Below are positions 15,029 to 27,006 of a DNA stretch of 64,000 nt, piece after piece. Each line of letters starts with the position of its first letter. Position 1 is the first letter of the stretch. The DNA comes from an uncultured Sphingomonadales bacterium (GTDB taxonomy: Bacteria; Pseudomonadota; Alphaproteobacteria; Sphingomonadales; Rhodothalassiaceae): the NCBI GenBank assembly GCA_947499155.1, contig CANMND010000001.1:496001-560000 (forward strand), read 5' to 3'. Made by a program: the position numbers and the translations under genes. Below the pieces are notes generated by a model. That model was not told where the DNA came from, did no database searches, and saw nothing but the letters and a program-made list of their open reading frames with translations.

Positions 15029-16918
15029 ATGAGCACATCTGAAGATCATTCAAAAAGGGAAAAAACCACAGAATTGATACGTGGTGCGGACGCAATTCGA
15101 CATGCTTTGAAACATGCGCCTTCAGCTCCTGGCGTCTACCGCATGATCGATAGCCATGGCGATGTTCTTTATGTCGGCAAGGCAAAAAATATCCGTCGCA
15201 GGGTCACCAGCTATACCCGCCAGACCGGACATGTCACCCGCATCCTGCGCATGATCAGCCTGACCATGCAGATGGAGTTCGTCACCACCCATACCGAAGC
15301 TGACGCTCTCCTGTTGGAAGCAAATCTGATTAAGCGCCTGAAGCCACCCTTTAATGTGCTCTTGCGCGATGACAAGTCGTTTCCCTATATCGTTATTCGT
15401 AACGACCATCCATGGGCACAGATAACCAGGCATCGCGGCGCGCGCGGCAAGGACGGCCTTTATTTTGGGCCATTTGTGTCAGCAGCGGCAGTTCACCGCA
15501 CGCTCAATATCCTGCAAAGAATTTTCCTGTTGCGCAGTTGTTCGGACTCAACGCTCGACAACCGCTCAAGACCCTGCCTTTTGTATCAGATCAAAAGATG
15601 CTCAGCCCCTTGTGTTGGCCGGATATCAAAGGAAGACTATGAACGAAATGTTGCTGATGCCCGTGCCTTTCTGGAAGGCCGCGACACCGGCATTCAAAAG
15701 CGCCTTGCCGCCGACATGCACAATGCGGCAGACGAACTGGACTTTGAAACCGCCGCCATTTTACGTGACAGGCTAAAAGCCCTTGCCCATGTCCAAGGCC
15801 ATCAAGGGACGAGCACAGGAAACTTTGACGACGCAGATGTTATCGCAGCGGTGATGAAAGGCGGCAAAACCTGCATTCAGGTCTTTTTCTATCGGGCAGG
15901 ACAAAACCGTGGCAACCGGGCTTATTTTCCGCGCCACGAACCTGATGCTGTTCTTGACGAAGTGCTGACGGCCTTTCTTGCGCAATTTTACGACAACAAG
16001 CCCCCGCCTGCCCTGATCTTGCTGAATTTGGAACCGGATACCATGCCGCTTCTTGCGGAAGCCCTGTCCATTTCAGCTGGAAAAAAAGTCAGGTTGCATG
16101 TGCCCCTGAGGGGAAAACGTCGTGATTTGGTGGCAGAAGCAGTAAACAATGCACATCTTGCCCTCGACCGGCGTCTTGCTGAAACCACATCAGAAGCAAA
16201 ACTTCTGGCGGATCTTGCTGAGGCCTTTAACATGGACAGCCCGCCTGAACTTATAGAGGTCTATGACAACAGCCACATACAGGGCAGCAACGCTCTCGGC
16301 GCACTGATAGCAGCAGGGCCAGACGGATTTGAGAAAAGCCGATATCGGCGATTCAACATCAAAAGCGAAACACTCACCCCCGGTGATGATTATGCCATGA
16401 TGCGCGAGGTGATGGCCCGGCGCTTTACCCGCCTGATGAAAGAAGACCCGGACAGAACACGAGGGCTATGGCCGGACCTGATGCTGATTGATGGCGGCAA
16501 GGGGCAATTATCATCTGTACTGTCTGTCGCACAGGATTTTGGTGTCGACGACGTGACAATCGTTGCCATCTCAAAGGGTGTGGACCGCCATGCAGGACGT
16601 GAGCAGTTCCACATGCCGGGACGCCCCCCTTTTATTTTGCGTGCCGGACATCCTGCCCTTTATTATCTTCAGCGTTTGCGCGATGAGGCCCATCGCTTTG
16701 CTATCGCTGGCCACAGGGCACGCCGGTCCAGGGCTCTCAGTCAGAGTCCCCTTGATGAAATCCCAGGTATCGGCCCCCGCCGCAAGCGGGCGTTATTAAG
16801 TCATTTTGGCTCAGCCAAAGACGTTGAGAGTGCGGCCTTACGCGATCTGGAGGCGGTGGAGGGAGTTTCATCGACTTTGGCTAAAACCATTTATGATTTT
16901 TTCCATGGTGGCCATTAA
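15029..16918 (+). CDS. uvrC: Excinuclease ABC subunit C
   Basis: 629 residues, full length for UvrC. The N-terminal GIY-YIG nuclease is seen in PGVYRMIDSHGDVLYVGKA (about residues 33-51). A UVR domain lies near residues 230-265 (LDFETAAILRDRL). The second, RNase-H-like nuclease has VYDNSHIQGSNALGALI and LMLIDGGKGQLS. Tandem helix-hairpin-helix motifs are at the C-terminus (IPGIGPRRKRALLSHFGS). UvrC makes both incisions in nucleotide excision repair with UvrA and UvrB, in the cytoplasm. rnhB follows after 39 bases. Confidence 0.97.
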   Translation: MSTSEDHSKREKTTELIRGADAIRHALKHAPSAPGVYRMIDSHGDVLYVGKAKNIRRRVTSYTRQTGHVTRILRMISLTMQMEFVTTHTEADALLLEANLIKRLKPPFNVLLRDDKSFPYIVIRNDHPWAQITRHRGARGKDGLYFGPFVSAAAVHRTLNILQRIFLLRSCSDSTLDNRSRPCLLYQIKRCSAPCVGRISKEDYERNVADARAFLEGRDTGIQKRLAADMHNAADELDFETAAILRDRLKALAHVQGHQGTSTGNFDDADVIAAVMKGGKTCIQVFFYRAGQNRGNRAYFPRHEPDAVLDEVLTAFLAQFYDNKPPPALILLNLEPDTMPLLAEALSISAGKKVRLHVPLRGKRRDLVAEAVNNAHLALDRRLAETTSEAKLLADLAEAFNMDSPPELIEVYDNSHIQGSNALGALIAAGPDGFEKSRYRRFNIKSETLTPGDDYAMMREVMARRFTRLMKEDPDRTRGLWPDLMLIDGGKGQLSSVLSVAQDFGVDDVTIVAISKGVDRHAGREQFHMPGRPPFILRAGHPALYYLQRLRDEAHRFAIAGHRARRSRALSQSPLDEIPGIGPRRKRALLSHFGSAKDVESAALRDLEAVEGVSSTLAKTIYDFFHGGH

Positions 16919-17538
16919 TGCACTGACATGCCGTCATGCCAGTGATAGAGCAGACCTATGCCTGACCTTAGCTATGAATCCCGGATTGTCGGACATGTTG
17001 CTGGTATTGACGAAGCAGGACGCGGCCCATTGGCCGGACCAGTGGTTGCCGCTGCCGTCATCCTTGATCCCGCGGCTCTTCCCATAGGACTTGATGACAG
17101 CAAGCGCTTGAGCGCGCGCGCCCGTCAGCATCTGGATCAGGAAATCCGGGTGAAAGCCCTTGCCTGTGCCGTGGCTCAGGCAAGTGTGGAAGAAATCGAC
17201 CGGCTCAATATATTGGAAGCAAGCCTGCTTGCCATGCGTCGCGCGGTCCGTGCTCTTGCATTCACTCCTGACCAGTGTCTGGTGGACGGCAACAAGGATC
17301 CGCGCCTGGATTTTCCCACGCAATGCATCATAAAAGGCGATCAACTCTCCCTTTCCATAGCTGCAGCGAGTATTTTGGCGAAGGTCGCACGGGATAAAAT
17401 CATGGTGCATCTTGCCCAAAAATGGCCCGCCTATGGCTGGGAGAGAAACGCAGGATATGGTGTCCCAGCTCATCTCAGTGCGCTACGGCTTGTGGGCGTG
17501 AGTCCCCATCATCGCAGAAGCTTCGCACCTGTTCGTGA

Positions 17539-18769
<1,231 letters not shown>

Positions 18770-18825
18770 ACACAATGCTCAATTTAATGTATCCATGGCC
18801 ATTTACTCAGCCTAAATAGCAGGCT

Positions 18826-19296
18826 GTGAATGGGAATTTTCCCTTAAATATGCACTATATGGACAGTGAATTGAACATTAAACCACCTTGCGTTTCTGTT
18901 TTAGGCAGCCTTGGTCTGCTGCTGGCAGGCTGCTCATCTGATAGCGCGGTACAGGCAACCAACGGATATGGAGAACGTCCTGTGGCGGCAGAGGCAGCTA
19001 TCGCACAGGCTGCATCCAGCCGGGATGTTAATGTCGTTGCCGATCCTGACCCCTTTTACCTGCGCACAGAAAGTGTCTGGCAGTATGGCTGGCGTGTTTG
19101 CGCCGAACTGGACAGCGGCAATCGACAAGGTTTTTTTCTGATGCGAGGCAATGAAATCATTCATCAGGCCGTGGTTGAATCTGGCAATGAACAACTTTCC
19201 GCTTCAGAAACCCGGCAATACTGCCCGGAATTGGTCAATAAAGGTGAAATCACTCCCCCCTCACTCGGTTCCAGTCGAATCGACGTGAAAAACTGA
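18826..19296 (+). CDS. Small lipoprotein of unknown function
   Basis: Up to 156 residues; the start could be GTG 18826, ATG 18850 or ATG 18859. The hydrophobic segment ending LLLAGC is a clear lipobox, so the mature protein begins at that Cys and is anchored to a membrane on the periplasmic side. The mature part (about 120 residues) has two further Cys (in WRVCAEL and RQYCPEL) that may form a disulfide. I do not recognise the family. It stands alone between ccrM and the convergent mutY. Confidence 0.75.
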   Translation: MNGNFPLNMHYMDSELNIKPPCVSVLGSLGLLLAGCSSDSAVQATNGYGERPVAAEAAIAQAASSRDVNVVADPDPFYLRTESVWQYGWRVCAELDSGNRQGFFLMRGNEIIHQAVVESGNEQLSASETRQYCPELVNKGEITPPSLGSSRIDVKN

Positions 19297-19342
19297 CCCC
19301 GCCTTGCACGCTATCCTGAATTTGATGTCTGAACGGGTGTGA

Positions 19343-20383
19343 TCAACGGTTCATGGCAAGGGCTGCCACCTTGCGCATCAGGCTGGGGAGGCCTTCAAGG
19401 TCATCGGTTTTCACCCAAAGTCCAAGTCGCGGATCGGGCCTGTCAATTTCAGCCACAGCAATGCCCAGATGCAGATGAAAATGTGTAAATGTGTGTCGGG
19501 CGTCACCAGGTATCCTGTGCCAGACATGCCCGTCCAAAGGCACTGGCGAATAGTCTGACAAGGCGGCACTCAAAGTTGGCATTTCATCCCCCCAGTGAGT
19601 GGACGGAACTTCCAGCATCCCACCCAACAGACCTTTTGGCGGGCGACGACGCAGCAGAACATGGCCCCCCGACTCAAGCCAGAATGCAAGGCCGTAGCGT
19701 GTCGGGCGCTCTTTCTTCGGCGCCTTGACAGGATAAAGTCCCGGGTCTCCAGCCTTATAGGCTGCGCAATCACTTTTCCAGACGCACAGATGACATAAGG
19801 GCGTCCGCGGCATACAGACGGTCGCCCCCAGATCCATCAAGGCTTGCGCGAAGTCGCCTGACCGTTGGGGTAACAGCGCATATGTTTTGGCTTTAATCTC
19901 TTTTTTCGCGCGCGGCAAAGGGGTGCTGATACGATAAAGACGACTTATAACCCGCTCCACATTGCCATCAACTGCTACAGCTTTTCTGTCAAAGGCAATG
20001 GCCGCAATGGCACCGGCTGTATAGTCGCCAATGCCAGGCAGGCTTTTCAGGCTGTCCACCTCATCTGGGAAATGACCACCAAAGCGGTCCACCACCTCAA
20101 TGGCACAAGCGTGCAGATTGCGTGCGCGGGCGTAATAGCCAAGCCCTGCCCATTGATCCAGAATGTCGTGTAGGTCAGCTTTCGCCAGATCGACAACTGT
20201 GGGCCAGCGGGCAAGAAACGCCTCATAATACGGCTTTACCGCCTGTACTGTGGTTTGCTGCAACATGATTTCAGACAGCCAGACATGATAGGGGTGAGCC
20301 GCAACACCCGCAGGCGCACGCCACGGCAGATCCCGACGATGGCTGTCATACCACTCAAGCAAGCACTGGCTCAAAGGATGCAT
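19343..20383 (-). CDS. mutY: A/G-specific adenine DNA glycosylase
   Basis: 346 residues. The catalytic Glu lies in SEIMLQQTTVQAV (about residue 38), and the helix-hairpin-helix in LPGIGDYTAGAIAAIAFD. The iron-sulfur loop C-X6-C-X2-C-X5-C is seen in CMPRTPLCHLCVWKSDC. The C-terminal 120 residues are the NUDIX-like domain that recognises 8-oxoguanine. MutY removes adenine paired with 8-oxoG. Its start is close to the start of the divergent DUF721 gene, an arrangement usual in alphaproteobacteria. Confidence 0.97.
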   Translation of the reverse strand: MHPLSQCLLEWYDSHRRDLPWRAPAGVAAHPYHVWLSEIMLQQTTVQAVKPYYEAFLARWPTVVDLAKADLHDILDQWAGLGYYARARNLHACAIEVVDRFGGHFPDEVDSLKSLPGIGDYTAGAIAAIAFDRKAVAVDGNVERVISRLYRISTPLPRAKKEIKAKTYALLPQRSGDFAQALMDLGATVCMPRTPLCHLCVWKSDCAAYKAGDPGLYPVKAPKKERPTRYGLAFWLESGGHVLLRRRPPKGLLGGMLEVPSTHWGDEMPTLSAALSDYSPVPLDGHVWHRIPGDARHTFTHFHLHLGIAVAEIDRPDPRLGLWVKTDDLEGLPSLMRKVAALAMNR

Positions 20384-20456
20384 AAGGATTAATTTAATGC
20401 TAGACAGGGGCCAATGTTATGGAAGCGAATTCGGTGGCACAGTGACAGGCAACAAG

Positions 20457-20954
20457 ATGCGGGTCAAACCTTCCTCATCAAATCGGCGTGGCTATTCTGC
20501 GCAACTGACACGTCTCATCCCGGATGTGGCAAAAAAAGCCTGGCGCAGCCGCGGATTTATCAATCATGAAATTCTCAGCCGCTGGGGTGATATTACAGGC
20601 CCTGAAACTGCCCAACAAAGTGTACCCATTAAAATGGTCTTCCCGCGCGGTGAGCGCATGCACGCGGTCCTTCATCTGAAAGTGACCCCGGCCCATGCCT
20701 TGATGGTCCAGCATAATGAACCGCGCATTATTGAGAGGATCAACGGCTTTTTCGGATATAGCGCTGTCTCACGCATACGCATTCATCAAGGACCGGTCCC
20801 AAATCGTACAACTCCCAAGGCTGCTCCTACCCCTGAGCCAGACCCGAAAGCGCTGGCAAAATCAGACAGACTGACAAAGCCGGTTAAAGACGATAAGCTC
20901 CGCGCCCTGTTGCAGCGTTGGGGAGCCGATATTATGCATAAATATCGATCCTGA
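20457..20954 (+). CDS. DUF721/DciA-like protein
   Basis: About 165 residues from ATG 20457; a longer form begins at ATG 20397. The N-terminal half has the DUF721 pattern: LIPDVAKKAWRSRGFINHEI, then WGDITGPETAQQSVPIKM, then LHLKVTPAHALMVQHNEPRI. The C-terminal part is Pro/Lys-rich and probably disordered, ending in a short amphipathic segment. DUF721 proteins include DciA, which loads the replicative helicase DnaB in bacteria lacking DnaC. The place between mutY and the dsbA-like/smc genes is conserved in alphaproteobacteria. Confidence 0.8.
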   Translation: MRVKPSSSNRRGYSAQLTRLIPDVAKKAWRSRGFINHEILSRWGDITGPETAQQSVPIKMVFPRGERMHAVLHLKVTPAHALMVQHNEPRIIERINGFFGYSAVSRIRIHQGPVPNRTTPKAAPTPEPDPKALAKSDRLTKPVKDDKLRALLQRWGADIMHKYRS

Positions 20955-21069
20955 AAGGTTGTGCTGACGCTTATGTGCATTGTGAGGACATCAGGGTGCA
21001 CTATATTTTCTGACTCGCATTCGCTGAAAAGTCAGCGTAAATTTCCAATATGTGGTAGGTATGAGGCAT

Positions 21070-21816
21070 ATGACACACAAATTAAGGCATTCTTTCATCA
21101 TTCCCGGCCTGGCCGCTCTCGGCCTTGTGCTTGCGGCCTGTGACAGTGGGGACCATGCCGATGAAATCATAACCCGGGATAGTGACGCTGGGATGAGCAC
21201 GTCTGCCACCGAGTCACAAAGTGGGGTCACAGGTACGTCCGATTACCTGTCGTTGATTCAAACAGACGTTGCCTCTGAAAAGGGCTTTGTGTTGGGTGGT
21301 GTCAGTCTCGGCAATCCCGATGCGCCGGTGACCATCATTGAATACGCATCACTTACCTGCTCCCACTGCGCAACATTTGACCAGAACGTCCTGCCTGAGA
21401 TTAAAGAACGCTATATTGCCAGCGGCAAGGTCCGTTATGTCTTTTACAACTTCCTTCTTAATCGGGTAGATGTGGCAGCCAGTACAATCACGCGCTGTTT
21501 TGGAACTGAAAAATTCTTTCCCCTGACCGACCTGTACTTTTCCCGTCAAAAGGAATGGTTGGCAAATGCACAAGACCAGTCAAAACTGATTGATGACATG
21601 GCAGCCGTAGCAAGGCGTGCCGGTATCAGCCGCACCCAGTTCGACCAATGTCTGGGCGAGCGTGATCTGCAACAACATCTGGTGGAAATGGCCAGCGAGG
21701 GGCAGTCAAGATGGGATATCACCGGCACCCCCACTATCATTGTCAATAACAAGAAGCGTGGGCCAGAAGCGCTTTCGGTCGATGGACTTGTCAATATTAT
21801 CGAGGGTGAACTCTAA
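21070..21816 (+). CDS. DsbA-family thiol:disulfide lipoprotein
   Basis: About 248 residues from ATG 21070; ATG 21061 and GTG 21052 are alternatives. The signal peptide ends in LVLAAC, a lipobox, so the protein is probably membrane-anchored in the periplasm. A thioredoxin-fold domain follows a linker of about 60 residues, with the active site CSHC in YASLTCSHCATF. The cis-Pro loop is GTPTIIV near residue 220. It probably forms or shuffles disulfides in exported proteins. A dsbB gene lies 20 kb away at 42065. Confidence 0.88.
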   Translation: MTHKLRHSFIIPGLAALGLVLAACDSGDHADEIITRDSDAGMSTSATESQSGVTGTSDYLSLIQTDVASEKGFVLGGVSLGNPDAPVTIIEYASLTCSHCATFDQNVLPEIKERYIASGKVRYVFYNFLLNRVDVAASTITRCFGTEKFFPLTDLYFSRQKEWLANAQDQSKLIDDMAAVARRAGISRTQFDQCLGERDLQQHLVEMASEGQSRWDITGTPTIIVNNKKRGPEALSVDGLVNIIEGEL

Positions 21817-21832
21817 AACATAAGGTTAGCCT

Positions 21833-24800
21833 TTGCATTTCACACGGTTGAGACTTTCGGGCTTCAAGTCCTTTGTCGATCCATTGGAACTTCGGCTGGA
21901 ACCGGGGCTGACAGGTATTGTCGGCCCCAATGGCTGCGGCAAGTCCAATCTTGTGGAAGCCCTGCGCTGGGTGATGGGGGAGAGTTCTGCACGATCCATG
22001 CGCGGCTCTGGCATGGACGACGTGATCTTTGCCGGAACCGCACGACGTCCGGCGCGCAATCTGGCCGAAGTGTCGCTTGGAGTCGAGATCGACAACCCGG
22101 ATCTGGCCAGCGCTTTCGACGGTGCCGAACAGCTCGAAATAACAAGGCGAATTGAACGCGAGCAGGGGTCATCCTACCGCATCAATGGTCGCGATGTGCG
22201 GGCAAAGGACGTGCAGCGCCTGTTTGCAGATGCGGCAACCGGGGCACGGTCCCCTGCCCTTGTAAGTCAGGGCCGGGTCAGCACCCTTATTTCGGCAAAA
22301 CCTTCTGACCGACGCCTGATTCTGGAAGAAGCAGCGGGCATTTCAGGTCTTCACAGTCGCAGGCGGGAAGCTGAACAAAAGCTGCGGGCGGCAGAAAGCA
22401 ATCTCAACCGCCTGCAGGATATTCTGGTCCAGCTTGAAAGCCGCATGAATGCCCTGAAACGACAGGCACGCCAGGCTGAACGGTACCGCAACCTGTCTGG
22501 CGATATCCGAAAGACTGAAGCCGCGATGCTTTATCGCGAATGGAAAACAGCACGAGATGACTGTGCCGCCCTTAAAAAGTCACTTCATGAGGCTGACCAC
22601 GCGCTTTCGCTTTGGACCGCCCGCGCCACTGCTATGGAAGTGGATCAAGCCGCATGTGCTGCCGTCCTGCCTGAAAAAAGAGCGGCGGAAAGCAAGGCTG
22701 CTGCCGAAGTCCAAAGATTAGCCCTTGAACGCGACGCACTGGAAGCCGAAGAAAAAAGAAGAATAGACAGACTTCAGCAGCTTCAGGCCCAAAGTGCACA
22801 GATCAAGGACGACATTGCTCGTGAAAACGAAGCCCGTGCTGACGCCAAGGCCGCCTTGACCAGACTTGATGATGAACGCGCACAGCTAAAGGACGCGGAA
22901 CTTGCCCAAAAGACTGCCGAGATGGACGCAGAAGCCCGCCTCCAGAAGATACGCGCTGAGGCACAAAAGGCTGAAGAAGATCACGATGCCCTGAGCCAGA
23001 AACTGGCAGAAGCCCGTGGCAGGCGGGTGAGTTTGAAAAATGATCTCGACAATGCCGCACGCCATACGGAAAGACTGAAGACAGATCAGGTCGCGGCCAA
23101 AAATGCGATCGACGCCTTGAAAAATGATAGCGGTATTGATGGGGCATTGGCAGAGGCACATAAGGCAATCTCAATTCAGGATGCAGCCGTTCGCCAGACC
23201 GCTGCTGATTACGACAAGGCGCGGGAGTCTCTTCATCGGGCACAGGAAAAAAGCGACCATGCCCGCGCCGAGTTAAGCCGCCACAGAAGTGCACTGGCAG
23301 CAATTGAGGCTGATATCGCAGCCCTTGAGAGCCGTTTGCGGACGAAAGACCACGGGGACGCGCCCCCCATTGCAGAAAGCGTCTCAGTGCAAGCGGGCCA
23401 TGAACTGGCGCTGGGTGCTGCACTGGGCGATGATCTTGATGCCCCGGCTGACAAGGGCTCCCCTGTCCATTGGCTGAATCTTCCGCCACTGGACAATCCC
23501 CCGGCTTTGCCACAGGGCGCAACACCATTATCAACCGTGGTTGATGGTCCCGACGCCCTCACCCGGCGTCTGTCCATGACCGGGCTTGCGGATAATCTGG
23601 ATGATGCGCTCGCCATGGCAGAGATGCTGCGCCCTGGCCAGAGACTTGTCACCCCCGACGGGGCCATGGTGCGCTGGGACGGCTTTGTCAGCGCCGCAGG
23701 TGCCCCAAGTGGTACCGCCATCCGCCTGCAACTAAAAAACCGCCTCCACGCCCTGCGCAAGGAGCAGGAAAAGGCATATGCCAGCACAGAATCAGCAAAG
23801 CAGGCCCTTGATGTCTCCCTGAATGCCGTGTCAGACGCCAGCCGTGATCTGGCGCAGGTGCAAGCCCGGCAAAAAGCAGCGGATGACGCCTTGGCCACCG
23901 CCCGCGCAACATTGGCAAAAGTCACCGCTGACGCAGCCAGAAACAAGGCACGCCATGCGGGCCTGCTAGAGCGACTGGAACGGATCGAGACTGATTTGGC
24001 AGACGCAGCAGGGCGCATGGACGCCACCAGGGCTGCACTGGCGGACCTTCCAGCTATCGACAGTCTGGAAGAAGACCTTTTGTCAAAGCGTCGCCTTGTG
24101 GATGACAGCCGTGAAAGACTTGGAGAAGTCCGCGCCGCCCATGACAGCCTGACGCGAATGGCTAGCACAAGGCGTGAAAGACTGGCGTCCATCACTGTGG
24201 AGCATGATGCATGGGCATTGCGGCTCAAGCGGGCCATTGACCAGTTGACCCGGCTGGAATCCCGTCAGGACGATACCAAGGCTGACATTGCTCTGACAGA
24301 TATCTCGCCACAAAAGCTGGATGAAAAGCGCCATTTGTTGATGGATGCGCTGGCAGATGCCCAGGCAAGGCAAGCTCATGCCGCCGATGATCTGGCAAAG
24401 GCGGAAACTGTTCTTGCTGATAAAAATAAGGTGCTTAAAGATATCCAGCAGGAGTTGGGGGCTGCCCGCGAAGCCCGCATACGGGCTGAAACAGCGCACG
24501 AGGCTCAGGACACAAGACGCAGGGAATTGGCGCAAAAAAGCGGTGAACGCTATCGCTGCCCGCCGCCGGACCTTCTGGCGCGTATTGGCATTGAGGATAG
24601 CGACAGCCTGCCGGATATGGACAGCCTTAAATCAAGCCTCGCCCAGGCAAGGGCGGACCGTGACAGGCTGGGTGGTGTCAATCTCAGGGCTGATGAAGAG
24701 CTTAACGAACTCAATGAAGAGGCAACCCACCTTCAGACACAGAAAAGAGACCTGGAAACCGCGATCAGCCGTCTGCGCCACGCCATAGGCAGCCTCAACC

Positions 24801-25294
24801 GCGAAGGGCGCGAACGTCTGCTTCATGCCTTTCAGGAAGTGAACCGGCATTTCGAAGACTTGTTCCAGACCCTGTTTGGTGGTGGCCATGCCTATCTGGA
24901 ACTTGTGGAATCCGATGACCCGCTTGATGCCGGTATCGAAATCATGGCCAGCCCGCCAGGCAAGCGCATGCAGATTTTGTCGCTCTTATCAGGCGGTGAG
25001 CAGGCGCTGACGGCCCTTTCCCTGATCTTTGCCGTCTTCATGACCAACCCAGCCCCCATCTGCGTTCTGGATGAGGTGGATGCACCACTGGATGAAGCCA
25101 ATGTGGAGCGTTTGTGCGATCTTCTGGATGCCATGATCGCCCGCACCAATACACGCTTTTTGATCATCACCCATAACGAAGTAACCATGGCCCGCATGAA
25201 CCGCCTGTTCGGCGTCACCATGTCGGAACGCGGCATATCGCAACTGGTCTCTGTTGATCTGGAACGGGCTGAGACCCTGCTGGCAGCGGAATAG
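21833..25294 (+). CDS. smc: Chromosome segregation ATPase SMC
   Basis: 1153 residues starting at TTG 21833. Walker A is GPNGCGKSN (about residue 33). Two long coiled coils (about 165-500 and 640-1000), full of Ala, Arg, Glu and Lys, flank a hinge near residues 510-630. The C-terminal head carries the signature LLSGGEQALTALSLIFA and Walker B CVLDEVDAPLDEAN. SMC dimers act with ScpA and ScpB to compact and separate chromosomes; scpAB are not in this window. It follows the DsbA-like gene by 16 bases. Confidence 0.97.
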   Translation: MHFTRLRLSGFKSFVDPLELRLEPGLTGIVGPNGCGKSNLVEALRWVMGESSARSMRGSGMDDVIFAGTARRPARNLAEVSLGVEIDNPDLASAFDGAEQLEITRRIEREQGSSYRINGRDVRAKDVQRLFADAATGARSPALVSQGRVSTLISAKPSDRRLILEEAAGISGLHSRRREAEQKLRAAESNLNRLQDILVQLESRMNALKRQARQAERYRNLSGDIRKTEAAMLYREWKTARDDCAALKKSLHEADHALSLWTARATAMEVDQAACAAVLPEKRAAESKAAAEVQRLALERDALEAEEKRRIDRLQQLQAQSAQIKDDIARENEARADAKAALTRLDDERAQLKDAELAQKTAEMDAEARLQKIRAEAQKAEEDHDALSQKLAEARGRRVSLKNDLDNAARHTERLKTDQVAAKNAIDALKNDSGIDGALAEAHKAISIQDAAVRQTAADYDKARESLHRAQEKSDHARAELSRHRSALAAIEADIAALESRLRTKDHGDAPPIAESVSVQAGHELALGAALGDDLDAPADKGSPVHWLNLPPLDNPPALPQGATPLSTVVDGPDALTRRLSMTGLADNLDDALAMAEMLRPGQRLVTPDGAMVRWDGFVSAAGAPSGTAIRLQLKNRLHALRKEQEKAYASTESAKQALDVSLNAVSDASRDLAQVQARQKAADDALATARATLAKVTADAARNKARHAGLLERLERIETDLADAAGRMDATRAALADLPAIDSLEEDLLSKRRLVDDSRERLGEVRAAHDSLTRMASTRRERLASITVEHDAWALRLKRAIDQLTRLESRQDDTKADIALTDISPQKLDEKRHLLMDALADAQARQAHAADDLAKAETVLADKNKVLKDIQQELGAAREARIRAETAHEAQDTRRRELAQKSGERYRCPPPDLLARIGIEDSDSLPDMDSLKSSLAQARADRDRLGGVNLRADEELNELNEEATHLQTQKRDLETAISRLRHAIGSLNREGRERLLHAFQEVNRHFEDLFQTLFGGGHAYLELVESDDPLDAGIEIMASPPGKRMQILSLLSGGEQALTALSLIFAVFMTNPAPICVLDEVDAPLDEANVERLCDLLDAMIARTNTRFLIITHNEVTMARMNRLFGVTMSERGISQLVSVDLERAETLLAAE

Positions 25295-25319
25295 CGCCAG
25301 ACTGTTTCTCACAGACGTC

Positions 25320-26852
25320 CTACTTCTTCCAAATGGGCTTGCCACTTCCCGGCAGGCCAAGACGCTCCCACTTTTCATCAACACGGGCGATAATGTCATC
25401 ATCCATGTATATTTCCTCACCCCATTCCCTATTCGTTTCACCGGGCAGCTTGTTGGTCGCATCAAGACCAATCTTGCCGCCAAGGCCCGAGACGGGAGAG
25501 GCAAAATCAAGATAATCAATCGGGGTATTTTCAACCATGGTGATATCGCGCACCGGATCCATGCGAGTGGATATCGCCCACATCACGTCTTCCCACGAGC
25601 GCGCGTCGATATCGTCATCCACCACAATCACGAACTTGGTGTACATGAACTGGCGCAAATATGACCACACCCCCATCATCACCCGTTTTGCATGGCCCGC
25701 ATATGCCTTTTTCATGCTGACCACAGCAATGCGGTAAGAACAGCCCTCAGGCGGGAGCCAGAAGTCGGTTATCTCGGGAAACTGCTGACGGATCAGCGGG
25801 ATAAATACTTCGTTCAGGGCTTCCCCCAGCACACTTGGTTCATCGGGCGGACGACCTGTATAGGTACTGAGATAAATGGGATCGCGGCGCATGGTGATGG
25901 CGCTTACGGTAAAGACCGGGAATGACTCCACCGAATTATAATAGCCGGTATGGTCGCCATAAGGTCCTTCATCGCCATAATCATCAAGGCTGACATGCCC
26001 TTCGATGATAATCTCGGCACTGGCGGGCACCTCCAGCGGCACAGTCTTGCAGGCCACAAGCTCAACTGGCTTGCCACGCAACAAACCTGCAAACTGATAT
26101 TCCGACAAGGTATCGGGCACGGGCGTCACTGCCGCCAATGTGGTGCCGGGATCAGCGCCCAAGACGATTGCGGCAGGTAAAGGCTCGCGCTTTTCCTTGG
26201 CCCAGCGCTGGTGCTGTTGTGCGCCGCCCCGATGCTTCAGCCAGCGCATCAGGGTGCGCTTTTTATCCAGCTTCTGCATGCGGTAGATGCCAAGATTGTA
26301 ATTGTCTTCCGCCTTTGATGACGGCCCTTTTGTTACCACCAGCGGCCAGGTGATCAGGGGCGCAGGCTCACCGGGCCAGCAGCCCTGGATTGGCAAGCGG
26401 CCAAGGTCTATGGCATCCCCTTCCAATACCACCTCATGGCAAGGGGCCTTTCTTACGCTTTTGGGGCGCATCGCCATCACCTGACGCGCCAGCGGCAACA
26501 GGTCCCATGCCTGTTTTAAACCTCTGGGTGGTTCGGGCTGGCGCAGAAAGGCAAGGGTTTCCCCCACCTCGCGCAATTGATCAGGGGTGCGCCCGATAGC
26601 TCCTGCAACACGGGCGACCGTGCCATAAAGATTGACCAGAACCGGCATCTCGGCCCGTTCGCCCTGCTCATTCACCACATTCTCAAACAGGATCGCAGGC
26701 CCGCCTTCAGCAATGACGCGGGTCTGGATTTCCGTCATCTCCAGATGGGTGGACACAGGCTCCGTCACCCGGACAAGTTCGCCCGTGCGTTCCAGATGCG
26801 CCATGAAATCACGTAAGGATGAAAAGGACATGCAGCGGCTTATACCGTCCAT
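25320..26852 (-). CDS. ubiD: UbiD-family 3-polyprenyl-4-hydroxybenzoate decarboxylase
   Basis: 510 residues, the size of UbiD. Recognisable blocks are [20 protein letters not shown] (prenylated-flavin and metal site, about residue 165), [25 protein letters not shown] cut here only in part, and [20 protein letters not shown]. The enzyme removes the carboxyl group in ubiquinone synthesis and needs the prenylated FMN cofactor made by UbiX, which is not in this window. It is convergent with smc, 25 bases apart. A coq7 gene for a later step of the pathway is at 42576. Confidence 0.95.
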   Translation of the reverse strand: MDGISRCMSFSSLRDFMAHLERTGELVRVTEPVSTHLEMTEIQTRVIAEGGPAILFENVVNEQGERAEMPVLVNLYGTVARVAGAIGRTPDQLREVGETLAFLRQPEPPRGLKQAWDLLPLARQVMAMRPKSVRKAPCHEVVLEGDAIDLGRLPIQGCWPGEPAPLITWPLVVTKGPSSKAEDNYNLGIYRMQKLDKKRTLMRWLKHRGGAQQHQRWAKEKREPLPAAIVLGADPGTTLAAVTPVPDTLSEYQFAGLLRGKPVELVACKTVPLEVPASAEIIIEGHVSLDDYGDEGPYGDHTGYYNSVESFPVFTVSAITMRRDPIYLSTYTGRPPDEPSVLGEALNEVFIPLIRQQFPEITDFWLPPEGCSYRIAVVSMKKAYAGHAKRVMMGVWSYLRQFMYTKFVIVVDDDIDARSWEDVMWAISTRMDPVRDITMVENTPIDYLDFASPVSGLGGKIGLDATNKLPGETNREWGEEIYMDDDIIARVDEKWERLGLPGSGKPIWKK

Positions 26853-26920
26853 TCAAAAACAAGGCCAGCGATACCGCACGGCAGGTTGACGATAGTTTAA
26901 ATAAACAAAGTAACTTCAGG

Positions 26921-26948
26921 TTGACGTACTTTTCCCGCTGGCTAATAT
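26921..26948 (+). promoter_or_regulatory. Sigma-70-like promoter for the bacteriocin-like gene
   Basis: TTGACG at 26921-26926 and TAATAT at 26943-26948, with a 16-base spacer, make a good housekeeping promoter about 60 bases before the ATG at 27007. The surrounding DNA is AT-richer than the neighbouring genes. Confidence 0.55.
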
Positions 26949-27006
26949 TATTGACTAGCACGCTTAATGTGCACTGCTATCAATCTTCTGGAAAGAATAC
27001 GGAATT